Origin: Perca fluviatilis
Lineage: Eukaryota > Chordata > Actinopteri > Perciformes > Percidae
Length of the DNA stretch: 64,000 nucleotides
Direction of reading: 5' to 3'
NCBI RefSeq assembly: GCF_010015445.1
Contig: NC_053112.1
Span: 3,062,219 to 3,126,218 of the forward strand
Below, piece by piece: positions 22,767 through 34,080 of the stretch (its first letter is position 1; every line of letters begins with the position of its first letter). The notes under the pieces are model-generated. The model saw only the letters and a list, made by a program, of their open reading frames with translations, searched no databases and was not told where the DNA came from. Both the position numbers and the translations under genes were made by a program.

Positions 22767-25700
22767 CTACTAGTCTTTGGCAGGTTGATGGTTAATGGAG
22801 TCGATAGCAATAACTTCCTAAGTGTTATATTGGTCCAACTGATGACTCTTATTATATAGACAGACTCTTAATATATCGACAGACTCTTATTATATATAGA
22901 CAGACTCTTATTATATAGACAACTCTTATTATATAGACAGACTCTTATTATATAGATAGACTCTTATTATATAGACCAACTCTTAATATATAGACTCTTA
23001 TTATATAGACCGACTCTTATTATATAGACCGACTTATTATATAGACAGACTCTTATTATATATAGACAGACTCTTATTATATAGACAGACTTTTATTATA
23101 TAGACCGACTCTTAATATATAGACAGACTCTTATTATATAGACAGACTCTTAATATATAGACAGTCTTATTATATAGACAGACTCTTATCTAGACAGACT
23201 CTTATTATATATAGACAGACTCTTATTATATAGACCGACTCTTATATAGACAGACTCTTATTATATATAGACAGACTCTTATTATATATAGACAGACTCT
23301 TATTATATAGACAACTCTTATTGATGGTTAATGGAGTCGATAGCAATAACTTCCTAAGTGTTATATTGGTCCAACTGATGACTCTTATTATATAGACCAG
23401 TGTTTCTCAACGGGGGCGGTACCGCCCCCCAGGGGGCGTTCAGAAGATGATGGGGGGCGTTGGAAGCAATATTTTGGAAAAGCGTTGAGGTGCCGTTGGG
23501 GGGCGTTTGTTTGAAAGCTAGTTTAAACCAAAGATTCACAATAACAATACATGTTTACACTTAAAAACTACTAAAGAATAAGTAGTCTGCAACATTAAAA
23601 GCTGCCAGTTTACAGCACTGCGACTGGACCAGACGGGTATCTTCTCTGTGCTTCTGTCAGCTTTGATTGGTGCAGCTCCGTGCTGCCTTCATGGAAACGG
23701 CCGTCAGAGTATCGTCTTAAATGAGCTCTGTAGCTACTACGTGAAGCTGCGTTCAGATAAAGAAAAAAGCAATCGCTGCGACGTCCTGTTGTATTCTTTA
23801 CCCCCAATGTAGCACACCACAGTAACAGTTTTTCGTCAGATTGTTTACACAACGTTTCCTACTGTACCTGAATGCAGCTTCATTTCACGAAAAAGAAGAA
23901 AGAAAAAAAGAGACGTGCGAGAGATATCGACTGTGCTTTGTTGTTTGGCAAACAGTCAGCTGTTCCATAAACCCGCGGGCAGTTCAGGGCTTATATTTGG
24001 TGTTTTAAAACTTTCTTATGGAAGCGATAGAGGAAGTGATGTCACTGTTTACTGTACGGGACTCTCACACCTCCACAAAACACAGCGCGATGTGGGGGTG
24101 CGTTTTCTCCAAACGTTTTTTTCTGCTATTTACTCCCAAGACAGGCGATAGCAAACATAGCTAGACTCCTCTAAGCATTAAAAAACGCCTCTCACTAACT
24201 TTCAAAGGTTGTAAACTTATGTCCATTCGGCAGTAGGTGTCGTTCTTCAAGTCGTTTGTCATCACCAAAATACGTGTGTGTGTGTTGTGTGTGTGCGCGC
24301 GCGCGTTCCTTCTGCTTTTACCCCTTGATAAGTGCCAGCTTGTTTTCCGTTGGCACAATTCAATTTTAGATTTGAATGAAAAATAGATTTGATTGTTAAA
24401 TTGCTAGCTGTTTCTGATTGGCTACTGTCAGTGTTTGTAATAATAATAACAATAATAATAATAAGTATAATACATTTTATTTAAAGCTAATTTCATGACA
24501 CCCAAGGTCACTTCAAATTATAGTCCTCTTCTAAAGGTGCTGAGGTTCACACCATGCAGCAGGTCTTTTGATAATACCTATTTATAGTTTGAATGTTACA
24601 TATCTAGTCGTTCTGATTGGCTGCTGTTATTTAATTTGAATGTCAAATGGTTGCATTTGACATTTAAAAAAACCTGTAAATATATATAATTTCTATTCAT
24701 GTGTTGATTGTCATTCAATGATTTGATTTTTTTATTATTTTTGATAACAATAGTAACAACAATAATAGGCCTATATTAGGGCGTAATCATTAATATTCGG
24801 GGCATTTAGCCTACATAATATTTGATGGGGGGCGTTAGGGACCTGGATAATGGATAGGGGGGCGCTGGCACAAAAAAGGTTGAGAACCACTGATATAGAC
24901 AGACTCTTAATATATAGACAGATTCTTATAATATAGACTCTCTTATTACATAGACTCTTAATATATAGACAGACTCTTATTATATATAGATAGACTCTTA
25001 TTATATAGACCGACTCTTATTATATAGACCGACTTATTATATAGACAGACTCTTATTATATATAGACAGACTCTTATTATATAGACAGACTCTTATTATA
25101 TAGACCGACTCTTAATATATAGACAGACTCTTATTATATAGACAGACTCTTAATATATAGACAGTCTTATTATATAGACAGACTCTTATCTAGACAGACT
25201 CTTATTATATATAGACAGACTCTTATTATATAGACCGACTCTTATATAGACAGACTCTTATTATATATAGACAGACTCTTATTATATAGACCGACTCTTA
25301 TTATATAGACAACTCTTATTGATGGTTAATGGAGTCGATAGCAATAACTTCCTAAGTGTTATATTGGTCCAACTGATGACTCTTATTATATAGACAGACT
25401 CTTAATATATAGACAGATTCTTATAATATAGACTCTCTTATTACATAGACTCTTAATATATAGACAGACTCTTATTATATATAGATAGACTCTTATTATA
25501 TAGACCAACTCTTATTATATAGACAGACTCTTATTATATAGACCAACTCTTAACATATAGACAGACTCTTATTATATAGACAGACTCTTAATATATAGAC
25601 AGTCTTATTATATAGACAGACTCTTATCTAGACCGACTCTTATTATATATAGACAGACTCTTATTATATAGACCGACTCTTATATAGACAGACTCTTATT

Positions 25701-26125
25701 ATATATAGACAGACTCTTATTATATATAGACAGACTCTTATTATATAGACAACTCTTATTGATGGTTAATGGAGTCGATAGCAATAACTTCCTAAGTGTT
25801 ATATTGGTCCAACTGATGACTCTTATTATATAGACAGACTCTTAATATATAGACAGATTCTTATTATATAGACACTCTTATTATATATAGACAGAATCTT
25901 ATTATATAGACCGACTCTTATTATATAGACAGACTCTTATTATATAGACAGATTCTTATTATATAGACACTCTTATTACATAGACAGACTCTTAATATAT
26001 AGACCGACTCTTATTATATAGACAGACTCTTATTATATAGACAGACTCTTATTATATAGACAGATTCTTATTATATAGACACTCTTATTACATAGACAGA
26101 CTCTTAATATATAGACAGACTCTTA
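22767..26125 (+). repeat. TA-rich satellite with a higher-order repeat
   Basis: Basic units of about 20 bp (GACAGACTCTTATTATATA) are organised into larger blocks that each begin GATGGTTAATGGAGTCGATA, found at 22787, 23323, 25321 and 25761; a related block starts near 26216. After subtracting the hAT insertion the block spacing is about 536, 495 and 440 bp. Confidence 0.93.
23398..24892. mobile_element. hAT transposon inserted in the TA-rich satellite
   Basis: The left end CAGTGTTTCTCAACGGGGGC and inverted right end CAGTGGTTCTCAACCTTTTT are typical hAT termini. The 8-bp ATATAGAC is duplicated at both sides (23390-23397, 24893-24900). No intact transposase is visible in the 1.5 kb. Confidence 0.9.
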
Positions 26126-26277
26126 TTTTTTCTATGATCCAAATGTCTTATGGCCTCAAATGAGACTTAATAGCTCCAGTATACTAAACATGAGTACTAT
26201 ATACACCCATATATATAGCAATAACTTCCTAAGTGTTATATTGCTCCAACTGATGACTCTTATTATATAGAAAACTC

Positions 26278-26314
26278 TTATTATATATATATATATATAT
26301 AGACCGATCTTATT

Positions 26315-26347
<33 letters not shown>

Positions 26348-26400
26348 ATATATATATATAGACCGATCTTATTATATATATAGACTGATCTTATTATATA
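26278..26400. repeat. (TA)n microsatellite with GACCGATCTT interruptions
   Basis: Runs of TA separated by ATAGACCGATCTTAT spacers form the right edge of the TA-rich satellite, next to a Tc1 fragment. Confidence 0.9.
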
Positions 26401-26935
26401 GACCAATTGAAATGTTGGCCCATATTGAGAGGATAGCATCTTGCAGTTGATGGAGATTTGTGGGATACACGTCCAGGATACGAAGCTCCTGTTCCACCAC
26501 ATCCCAAAGATGTTCTATTGGGTTGAGATCTGGTGACTGTGGGGGCCATTTTAGTACAGTGAACTCATTGTAATGTTCAAGAAACCAATTTGAAATTATT
26601 TGAGCTTTGTGACATGGTGCATTATCCTGCTGGAAGTAGCCATCAGAGGATGGGTACATGGTGGTCATTAAGGGATGGACATGGTCAGAAACAATGCTCA
26701 GGTAGTCTGGCATTTAAACGATGCCCAATTGGTACTAAGGAGCCTAAAGTGTGTCAAAACATTCCCCACACCATTACACCACCACCACCAGCCTACCCAG
26801 TGGTAACAAGGCATGACTGATCCATGTTCTCAATCTGTTTATGCCAAATTCTGACTCTACCATCTGAATGTCTCCACAGAAATTGAGAATCATCAGACCA
26901 GGCAACATTTTTCCAGTCTTCTGGATAATTTACAT
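26400..26935 (-). pseudogene. Tc1-like transposase fragment (family B)
   Basis: On the minus strand it carries [33 protein letters not shown] and, further upstream, a degraded GGGGVMVWG block. The second D and the E of the DDE triad are present. There are stops and frameshifts before GYFQQDN, both element ends are missing, and TA-rich satellite adjoins it. Confidence 0.85.
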
Positions 26936-26984
26936 TATAATCATAGGGTGAATAGTGGATAATTTACATTCTACATTATAATCA
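26936..26984. repeat. Short repeated host sequence flanking the LINE (left)
   Basis: Copies of ATTATAATCATAGGGTGAAT with GTGGATAATTTACATTC occur here and again at 33070-33150, i.e. on both sides of the LINE. The LINE therefore inserted into a small pre-existing tandem repeat, which obscures its target duplication. Confidence 0.75.
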
Positions 26985-27029
26985 TTTCAATTCAATTCAA
27001 TTTTATTTATAGTATCAAATCATAACATA

Positions 27030-28301
27030 CAGACCCTTTCCAAAAAATTAGTATATCATGGAAAAGTTTATTTATTTCCATAATTCCATTCAAAACGTTA
27101 AACTTCCATAGATTATAGATTCAGGGCCCACAACTTAAACGATTTCAAGTATTTAGTTGTTTATTTGTACATAATTTGGGATTCCAGCTCATAAAACCCA
27201 CGAAAACAGGATTTAAAAAAATTAGAATACTGTGAAGAAATCAGCCCAAATTTTACAGGGCATGAATGTTTTAAACTGAGTGTCACACACTACTCATCCG
27301 GGAGATGGGCTACAACTGTCGGGTTCCTCGGGTCAAACCGCTTCTGAGCCTGAGCCAACGTAGGAAGCATCTCAACTGGGCCAAGGAGAAGAAGGACTGG
27401 ACTGTTGGCCAGTGGTCCAAGGTCCTCTTTTCCGATGAAAGTAAAGTGTGCCTTTCATTCAGGAATCAAGGTCCAAGGGTTTGGAGGAAGACGGGTGAGG
27501 AACAGAACCTAAGCTGCTTGAGGTCCAGTGTGAAATATCCACAGTCAGTCATGATTTGGGGTGCAATGTCTAGTGCAGGTGTTGGTAAACTCTGCTTTCT
27601 TAAATCCAAGGTCACCGCATCAGTCTACCAGAAAGTTTTAGAGGACTTCATGATTCCTTCTGCTGAGGATCTGTATGGAGATGCAGATTTCATCTTCCAA
27701 CAGGACCTGGCCCCTGCCCATACCGCCAGAAGCACCAAAACATGGTTTGATGCCCATGCCATCACAGTGCTTGACTGGCCAGCCAACTCGCCGGACCTAA
27801 ACCCCATTGAGAATCTATGGGGTATTATCAAGAGGAAAATGAGGGGCACCAGACCCAAAAACAAAGAAGAGCTGACAGCAAGCATCAAGGAAATCTGGGC
27901 TTCCATAACTCCCAGGCAATGCCACAGGCTGGCTGCCTCAATGCACGCGCGAAGAGGCAGTGATTAAGGCAAAGGGATTCCCTACCAAGTATTGAAGATT
28001 GACGTATCGTTTTGAAAGTACCATATTTTGATTGATTTGATGTGATCCTAATTTCTTTTTTTTCTGCAAAAACTGAGAAGTAAATGGTGATTTCTTCACA
28101 GTATTCTAATTTTTTGAAATCCTGTTTTCGTGGGTTTTGTGAACTGGAATCCCAAATTATGTACAAATAAACAACTAAATACTTGAAATCGTTTAAGTTG
28201 TGGGCCCTGAATCTATAATCTATGGAAGTTTAACATTTTGAATGGAATTATGGAATTAAATAAACTTTTCCATGATATTCTAATTTTTTGGAAAGGGTCT
28301 G
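27030..28301 (+). mobile_element. Tc1-like transposon (family C) in LINE 3' region
   Basis: The left end CAGACCCTTTCCAAAAAATT and the right end, its inverse, lie between TA dinucleotides. Subterminal regions form further inverted repeats of about 200 bp. The element is short (1272 bp) because the part encoding the DNA-binding domain is missing. Confidence 0.93.
27305..27967 (+). pseudogene. Tc1 transposase catalytic domain, uninterrupted but N-truncated
   Basis: A 220-residue open frame contains all catalytic blocks: FSDESKVCLSF, IFQQDLAPAHTARS and [17 protein letters not shown]. The helix-turn-helix DNA-binding half is absent and the last residues differ from the usual C terminus, so it cannot encode a complete transposase although the DDE core is open. 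Confidence 0.88.
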
Positions 28302-29059
28302 TAGTTATCTCGAGACACTTTACAGATAGAGTAGGTCTAGACCACACTCTATGAATTCCAAAACCCCAACAATTACAGTAATTCCCTCAAGAGCAAGCAT
28401 TAGCAGTGGCTGTTGCGACAGTGGCAAGGAAAAACTCCCTTTTAGGAAGAAACCTCGGCAGACCCAGACTCTTGGTAGGCGGTGAATTGCAGAGAATCGC
28501 AGAGCTATGCTCTGCGAAGAAGAAACATAAGGACTCCGGGGAGTAAACTCCCCAGAGCTAGGTTAGTAACAAGCATTTCTCGGACAGGATGCCTACAAAA
28601 GGAAACAAGTAGAGATGAGAGAGCAGCTCAGTGTGTCATAGGAAGGAAGGAACTTCCCCGGCAGTCTAGAATTATAATAGCATAACTAAGAGAGGCAGGT
28701 TAAAGAGAGGTGCCTTGTCGGGCTAGAACTCTCCCCAACCGGATTGGGCTGTACTGGCCTGCCTCCCTCTACTCTCGCTATATTATTGATTATATAATAA
28801 ATAAAACTGATGACTACGGAGAAAAGCAGATGGGCCGGGTTAGGCGGACGCTGCAACTCCTCACTCCCTAGCTATAAGCTTTATCGAAGAGGAGGGTTTT
28901 CAGTTTACTCTTAAATGTGGTGACGGTGTCTGCCCCTCGAAGCCAAATTGGGAGCTGGTTCCACAGGAGCGGAGCCTGATAGCTGAAGGCTCTGGCCCCC
29001 AGTCTACTTTTAGAGACTCTAGGAACCACAAGTAGCTCTGCATTCTGGGAGCGTAGTGC

Positions 29060-31890
29060 TCAACTAGGTACTAAGAGCTCTTCTAGGTATGATGGTGCTT
29101 GACCATTTAGAGCTTTGTAGTGCAGGAGGAGGATTTTAAATTCAATCCTAGATTTCACAGGAAGCCAGTGCAGAGAAGCCAATACAGAAGAAATATGATC
29201 TCTTCTCTTAGTTCTCGTCAGAACACGTGCTGCAGCATTCTGGATCAGCTGGAGAGTCTCAAAGGACTTATTTGAGCAACCTGATAGTAAGGAATTACAG
29301 TAGTCTAGCCTGGAAGTAACGAATGCATGGACTAGTTTTTCAGCATCGTTTTGAGACAGGATATTCCAAATTTTGGCAATGTTACGAAGATGGAAAAAGG
29401 CTGTTCTTGAGGTTTGTTTTAAGTGGGCATTGAAGGATATATCCTGATCGAAAATAACTCCTAAATTTCTGACAGTAGTGCTGGAGGCCAGGGCAATACC
29501 ATCCAGAATAGCTATATCTTTAGGTAATGAAGTTCGGAGATGCGTTGGTCCCATCACAATAAATTCAGTTTTGTTTGAGTTTAACATCAGGAAATTGTGG
29601 GTCATCCAGGATTTTATATCTTTAATACACGCTTGAAGTTTAGCTAACTGACCACTTTTGTCTGGCTTAATTGACAGATATAATTAGGGGTCGTCTGCGT
29701 AACAGTGATAGTTAATTGAGTGTTTCCTAATAATATTACCTAGAGGAAGCATATATAAGGAAAATAGAATTGGTCCAAGCACTGAGCGTTGAGGAACGCC
29801 ATGGCTAACTTTAGCGTGCTTGGAGGGTTTATCGTTAATGTTAACAAATTGGGATCGCTCAGAGAACTAGGACTTAAACCATCTTAGTGCAATTCCTTTA
29901 ATGCCAACTAAGTGTTGGCATTAAAGTCTCTGTAACAGGATGGTATGGTCAATAGTGTCAAATGCAGCACTAAGGTCTAGTAAAACAAGAATGGAGACAA
30001 GTCCTTTGTCTGCAGCAGTTAGAAGGTCGTTAGTAATTTTCACCAGTGCCGTCTCTGTGCTATGATTCTTTCTAAATCCTGATTGAAAGTCATCAAATAA
30101 ACTATTGCTATGTAGAAAATCACATAACTGATTAGCAACTACCTTCTCAAGGATCTTGGCTAGAAAGGGAAGGTTAGATATAGGTCTATAGTTTGCTAAG
30201 ACCTCTGGATCGAGGGTGGGTTTTTTCAGAAGAGGTTTTATCACAGCTATTTTAAATGACTGCGGAACATAACCTTTTAATAAGGACATATTGATCATAT
30301 CTAGTAATGAAGTGTTAACCACGGGTAACGCTTCTTTGAGTAGTCTCGTTGGGATGGGGTCTAAGAGACAGGTAGATAGCTTAGCTGAGGATATCTTTAA
30401 CATTAATTGTTGAAGGTCTATAGGATAAAAGCAGTCTAAGTATATGTCGGGAATAGTCGTTCTTTCTAGAGTTCCTGCGTTTAAAGATGAACCGTTAGAA
30501 GTTGACGGCAAAAGGTGATAGATTTTACCTCTAATTGTTATAATTTTATCATTAAAGAAGCTCATGAAGTCATCACTACTCAGAGCTAGAGGAATAGATG
30601 ACTCAGTAGAGCTGTGACTATCTGTCAGCCTGGCTACAATGCTGAAAAGAAACCTTGGGTTGTTCTTATTTTCTTCTATTAGTGATGAGTAATAGTCTGA
30701 TCTGGCCTTTCTTAGGTTCTTCCTATAGGTTTTGAGACTTTCTTGCCAATCCGAACGAGATTCTTCCACTTTGGTGGAAAGTCATTTACTTTCGAGGTTT
30801 CGCGAGATTTGTTTTAATTTGCGAGTTTGGGAGTTATACCAAGGTGCTAATTTCCTTTGCTTAATCATCTTCTTTTTCAGGGGAGCAACGGAGTGTAAAG
30901 TCATCCGTAGGCAGGCCGTAGCACCGTCTACAAATGTATCAATTTGAGAGGGACTAAAGTTTACATAAAGGTCCACTGTTATGTTAAGGCATGACAAAGA
31001 GTCAAATGCTGTTGGAATATCTTCCTTAAATTTAGCTATAGCACTGTCAGATAGGCATCTAGTGTAGAAGTTTTTATCTAATTTAGTATAGTCAGGTAGT
31101 AAGAATTCGAAAGTAATTAAAGAATGATCTGATAATACCGAATTCTGCGGAAATATTATTAAATCCTCAATTTCAATACCATAGGCCAGCACAAGGTCGA
31201 GGGTGTGGTTAAAATAGTGCGTTGCCTTGTGCACACTCTGACTGAAACCGATTGAATCCAATAATGAGTTGAAAGCAGTACTAAGGTTATCATTGTCAAC
31301 GTCCACATGGATATTAAAATCACCTACAAGAAGTACTTGGTCTGATTTAAGGACTACACATGATAAAAACTCTGAGAACTCAGATAAAAATTCAGAATAC
31401 GGACTTGGAGCCCTGTAAATAACAACGAATATAATTGGCTGTAATGTTTTCCATTTTGGATGTTGAAGATTAAGAACAAGACTCTCAAACGAGTTATAAT
31501 TTAGTTTACGTTTAGGATTAATTAACAGGCTTGAATCAAAGATGGCTGCAACTCCCCCTCCTCGGCCTGAGCCTCTAGGAATTTGAGTATTAATATGATT
31601 GGGAGGAGTCGCTTCATTTAGACTGACATATTCTTCCTGGCCCAGCCAAGTTTCAGTAAGACAAAATTATTCAATTTTATTATCTGATATCAAATCGTTT
31701 ACCAATACTGCTTTAGAAGACAGAGATCTAATATTTAATAGTCCACATCTAATTTTCCTATTTTGTTCTATCGTTGCAGTCGTTTTAATTTTAATTACGT
31801 TATTAAGTATAGCGCATCTTTTGTTTACCTTTGATTTAACCGATCTGAGTCAGGGAACAGACACCGTGCTTATTAGACCATGAGTGGGCG
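29060..31890 (-). pseudogene. LINE ORF2: endonuclease and reverse transcriptase, broken
   Basis: Endonuclease motifs are TETWLGQEEYV, LLVGDFNIHVD and VLSDHSLITFEF, all conserved. The RT contains [60 protein letters not shown] and, near 29690, YADD. The C-terminal part includes NSNKTEFIVMG and SRLDYCNSLLSG. Lesions include a stop before ETW, a frame change near 30780, a stop created by a 13-bp hairpin insertion at 29896-29926, and a stop after YADDP. Confidence 0.9.
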
Positions 31891-31960
31891 ACTGCTCCAA
31901 CAGAAGCACAGAGGGGCGCGTAGCACTGAACCTCTGATTACTAATATCAAACTTGGGTTG

Positions 31961-32827
31961 TCATAGTTTATGACCGATAATAGACTCAGTCAGATTTTTT
32001 GATATGAGAGCGGCTCCGTCCCAGGTGGGATGAATGCCGTCTCTCCTAATCAGACCAGGCTTTCCCCAGAACGCCCTCCAGTTATTCACATAGCCCACAT
32101 CATTAGCTGGGCACCACCCCGACGTACGGCTGTACATTTCATCGCTGGTCAGGTTTGGCAGGGGTCCAGAGAACACTACAGAGTCCGACATTGTCTTTGT
32201 GTATGCACAAAGTGACTCAACATTAATTTTAGTGATCTCCGATTTACGACCATTACCACCTACGTGAAGTATGATCTTACTGTATTTACGGTTCTTTTTT
32301 GCCAGCAGCTTTAGATGGGTTTCTATATCGCCCGCTCTAGCCCCGGGGGCACATATGACCGCAGCCGCTGGGGCCGCCGGCTTCACATGTCTCAGTATAG
32401 AGCTCCCAATAACCAGAATTGGCTTCTCAGCGGGTGTATCGCTGAGTAGGGAGAAACTGTTAGAGAGGCGAAGATGATCCGGTTTAGAGCGACCGTCATC
32501 ATGTGCACTCCCTGGTCTAGATCTAACGCTACGCTTCCCTCGGACAGTCACCCACTCGCCCGGCTGCTCGGGGTCTGCTGGGGGACAGCTAGCAGAAGCT
32601 ACAGTTTGTTGGCCTGCTTCAGCTACTTGGCACTGGCTAGCTACGGAAGCATATGATTCTGATTCCATGATGCGGAGCCGTGCCTCAAATTCACTAAGCC
32701 TTGCCTCCAGAGCAGCGAATATACTACATTTATTACATGTATCGTTATCACTAAAGGAGGCAGAGGAATAGCTAAACATTTGACACACAGAGCAAGAGAG
32801 CGCAGGAGAGGGAGAGGAATTAGCCAT
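31961..32827 (-). CDS. LINE ORF1 with SGNH-esterase-like domain
   Basis: An intact 288-residue frame. The first half has paired cysteines (SCSVCQMF, CNKCSIF) and a short coiled-coil-like stretch (LEARLSEFEARLRIME). The second half has the SGNH hydrolase pattern: PILVIGSSILRHV, IILHVGGNG and GLIRRDGIHPTWDG with the Asp-x-x-His pair. This arrangement is known from ORF1 of CR1/L2 LINEs. Its role in retrotransposition is unproven. Confidence 0.88.
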   Translation of the reverse strand: MANSSPSPALSCSVCQMFSYSSASFSDNDTCNKCSIFAALEARLSEFEARLRIMESESYASVASQCQVAEAGQQTVASASCPPADPEQPGEWVTVRGKRSVRSRPGSAHDDGRSKPDHLRLSNSFSLLSDTPAEKPILVIGSSILRHVKPAAPAAAVICAPGARAGDIETHLKLLAKKNRKYSKIILHVGGNGRKSEITKINVESLCAYTKTMSDSVVFSGPLPNLTSDEMYSRTSGWCPANDVGYVNNWRAFWGKPGLIRRDGIHPTWDGAALISKNLTESIIGHKL

Positions 32828-33062
32828 TACTAATGGCTAAGCTAAAGTAGCTAACAGCGTTTTAACAACTGTAAGATAAGCGAGGCAGTCGCTGTAAGGG
32901 AAGCGAAGTATAAGTGCTTGAGTAGAACAATTGTAATTAAAATGCAATCCAGGCAAATGGCCGCTAATTTAGACAATAAAGCAGAGTTGAGTAAGTTTTT
33001 GCTGGAGCAGCAAACTAGCGTTTGGAACACGGGAACACCGGAAGTGACAATACACTTACCGT

Positions 33063-33264
33063 ACACCTACATATTCATAGGGTGAATAGTGTTAGGGTTT
33101 ACATTCCACATTATAATCATAGGGTGAATAGTGGATAATTTACATTCTGAATTATTTTTTCTATGCTCCAAATGTCTTAGCCCCTCAAATGAGACTTAAC
33201 AGCTCCAGTATACTAAACATGGGTACTATATACTAAACATGGGTACTATATACTAAACATTTTT
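33063..33264. repeat. Repeated host sequence flanking the LINE (right)
   Basis: It holds two copies of the ATCATAGGGTGAATAGTG motif, then CTCCAAATGTCTTAG with CTCCAGTATACTAAACATG, sequence also found near 26135-26195. A short tandem GGGTACTATATACTAAACAT follows. The two LINE flanks thus share ancestry. Confidence 0.75.
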
Positions 33265-33440
33265 TAAATTCAATTCAATATTATTTATAGTATAAAATCA
33301 TAACAGGAGTTATCTCAGGACACTTTACAGGTCTAGACCACACTCTGTAATTTACAAAGCCCCAACAATTCCAGTAATTCCCCCAAGAGCAAGCATTCAG
33401 TGTGACAGTGGCGAGGAAAACCTCCCTCTCAGGAAGAAAC
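33265..33440 (-). mobile_element. Truncated 3' end of the same L2-like LINE family
   Basis: Similar throughout to the 3' region at 26985-28470 (TTTATTTATAGTAT, GTCTAGACCACACTCT, CCCCAACAATTCCAGTAATT, AAGAGCAAGCATT). It is a 5'-truncated copy whose inner edge has expanded into the neighbouring minisatellite. Confidence 0.85.
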
Positions 33441-33735
33441 CTGGGACAGACCCAGGCTCTTGGTAGGCGGTGTCTGACGGGACAGATCCAGGCTCTTGGT
33501 AGGCGGTGTCTGACGGGACAGACCCAGGCTCTTGGTAGGCGGTGTCTGACGGGACAGACCCAGGCTCTTGGTAGGAGGTGTCTGACGGGACAGACCCAGG
33601 CTCTTGGTAGGAGGTGTCTGACGGGACAGACCCAGGCTCTTGGTAGGCGGTGTCTGACGGGACAGACCCAGGCTCTTGATAGGAGGTGTCTGACGGGACA
33701 GACCCAGGCTCTTGGTAGGCAGTGTCTGATGGTGC
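33440..33735 (+). repeat. 36-bp minisatellite derived from LINE 3' UTR
   Basis: Eight units of ACAGACCCAGGCTCTTGGTA plus GGCGGTGTCTGACGGG. The first unit is continuous with LINE sequence (the full-length copy has CAGACCCAGACTCTTGGTAG near 28460), so the array grew from LINE DNA. Open frames on both strands result from the multiple-of-three unit. Confidence 0.93.
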
Positions 33736-34015
33736 CGGTTGGGGGTGTGATGAACAGTGGCAATAACAGTCACAATAAAGATAATGGAACAGTGACTTTT
33801 CACCTCATATTTTAGTTTGTGTTTGTGGAGAAAACGTCCATTAATTCAACTTTCTGTTTATTTAAGTGATGATGAGGAAGTGGAATACAAAGTTAAAGTT
33901 CAGACTCTAACTCAAACAAATTAAATCCATCTGCTGTCCATTTAAAGATGAAATAATAAATAAATTAATCCCTCTGTTTTCTTCAGCAGACATATATAAT
34001 ATTATTATAAACCTG

Positions 34016-34017
<2 letters not shown>
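33736..34017. other. Short intergenic sequence, nothing recognised
   Basis: AT-rich non-coding sequence between the LINE-derived array and the TA microsatellite. Confidence 0.5.
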
Positions 34018-34078
<61 letters not shown>

Positions 34079-34080
34079 AA
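34018..34080. repeat. (TA)n microsatellite
   Basis: About 30 TA units, with one TGTA interruption near the right end, next to a Tc1 remnant. Confidence 0.95.

Larger units (their letters stand above)
26985..33062 (-). mobile_element. L2/CR1-like LINE, nearly full length, with a Tc1 insertion
   Basis: Minus-strand order is 5' UTR, ORF1 (32827-31961), ORF2 with endonuclease and reverse transcriptase (about 31890-29060), 3' UTR, and a 3' tail of repeated TTGAA units at the left end. A Tc1 sits in the 3' tail region at 27030-28301. A second, truncated copy of the same 3' end is at 33265. Length without the Tc1 is about 4.8 kb. ORF1 is open; ORF2 has several lesions. Confidence 0.9.

Noticed and set aside
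23610..24151. Open frames inside the hAT at 23398-24892
   Set aside because: Short, without BED finger or hAT dimerisation motifs; not convincing as transposase.
33281..33815. Open frames on both strands with a 12-residue period
   Set aside because: 36-bp LINE-derived minisatellite.
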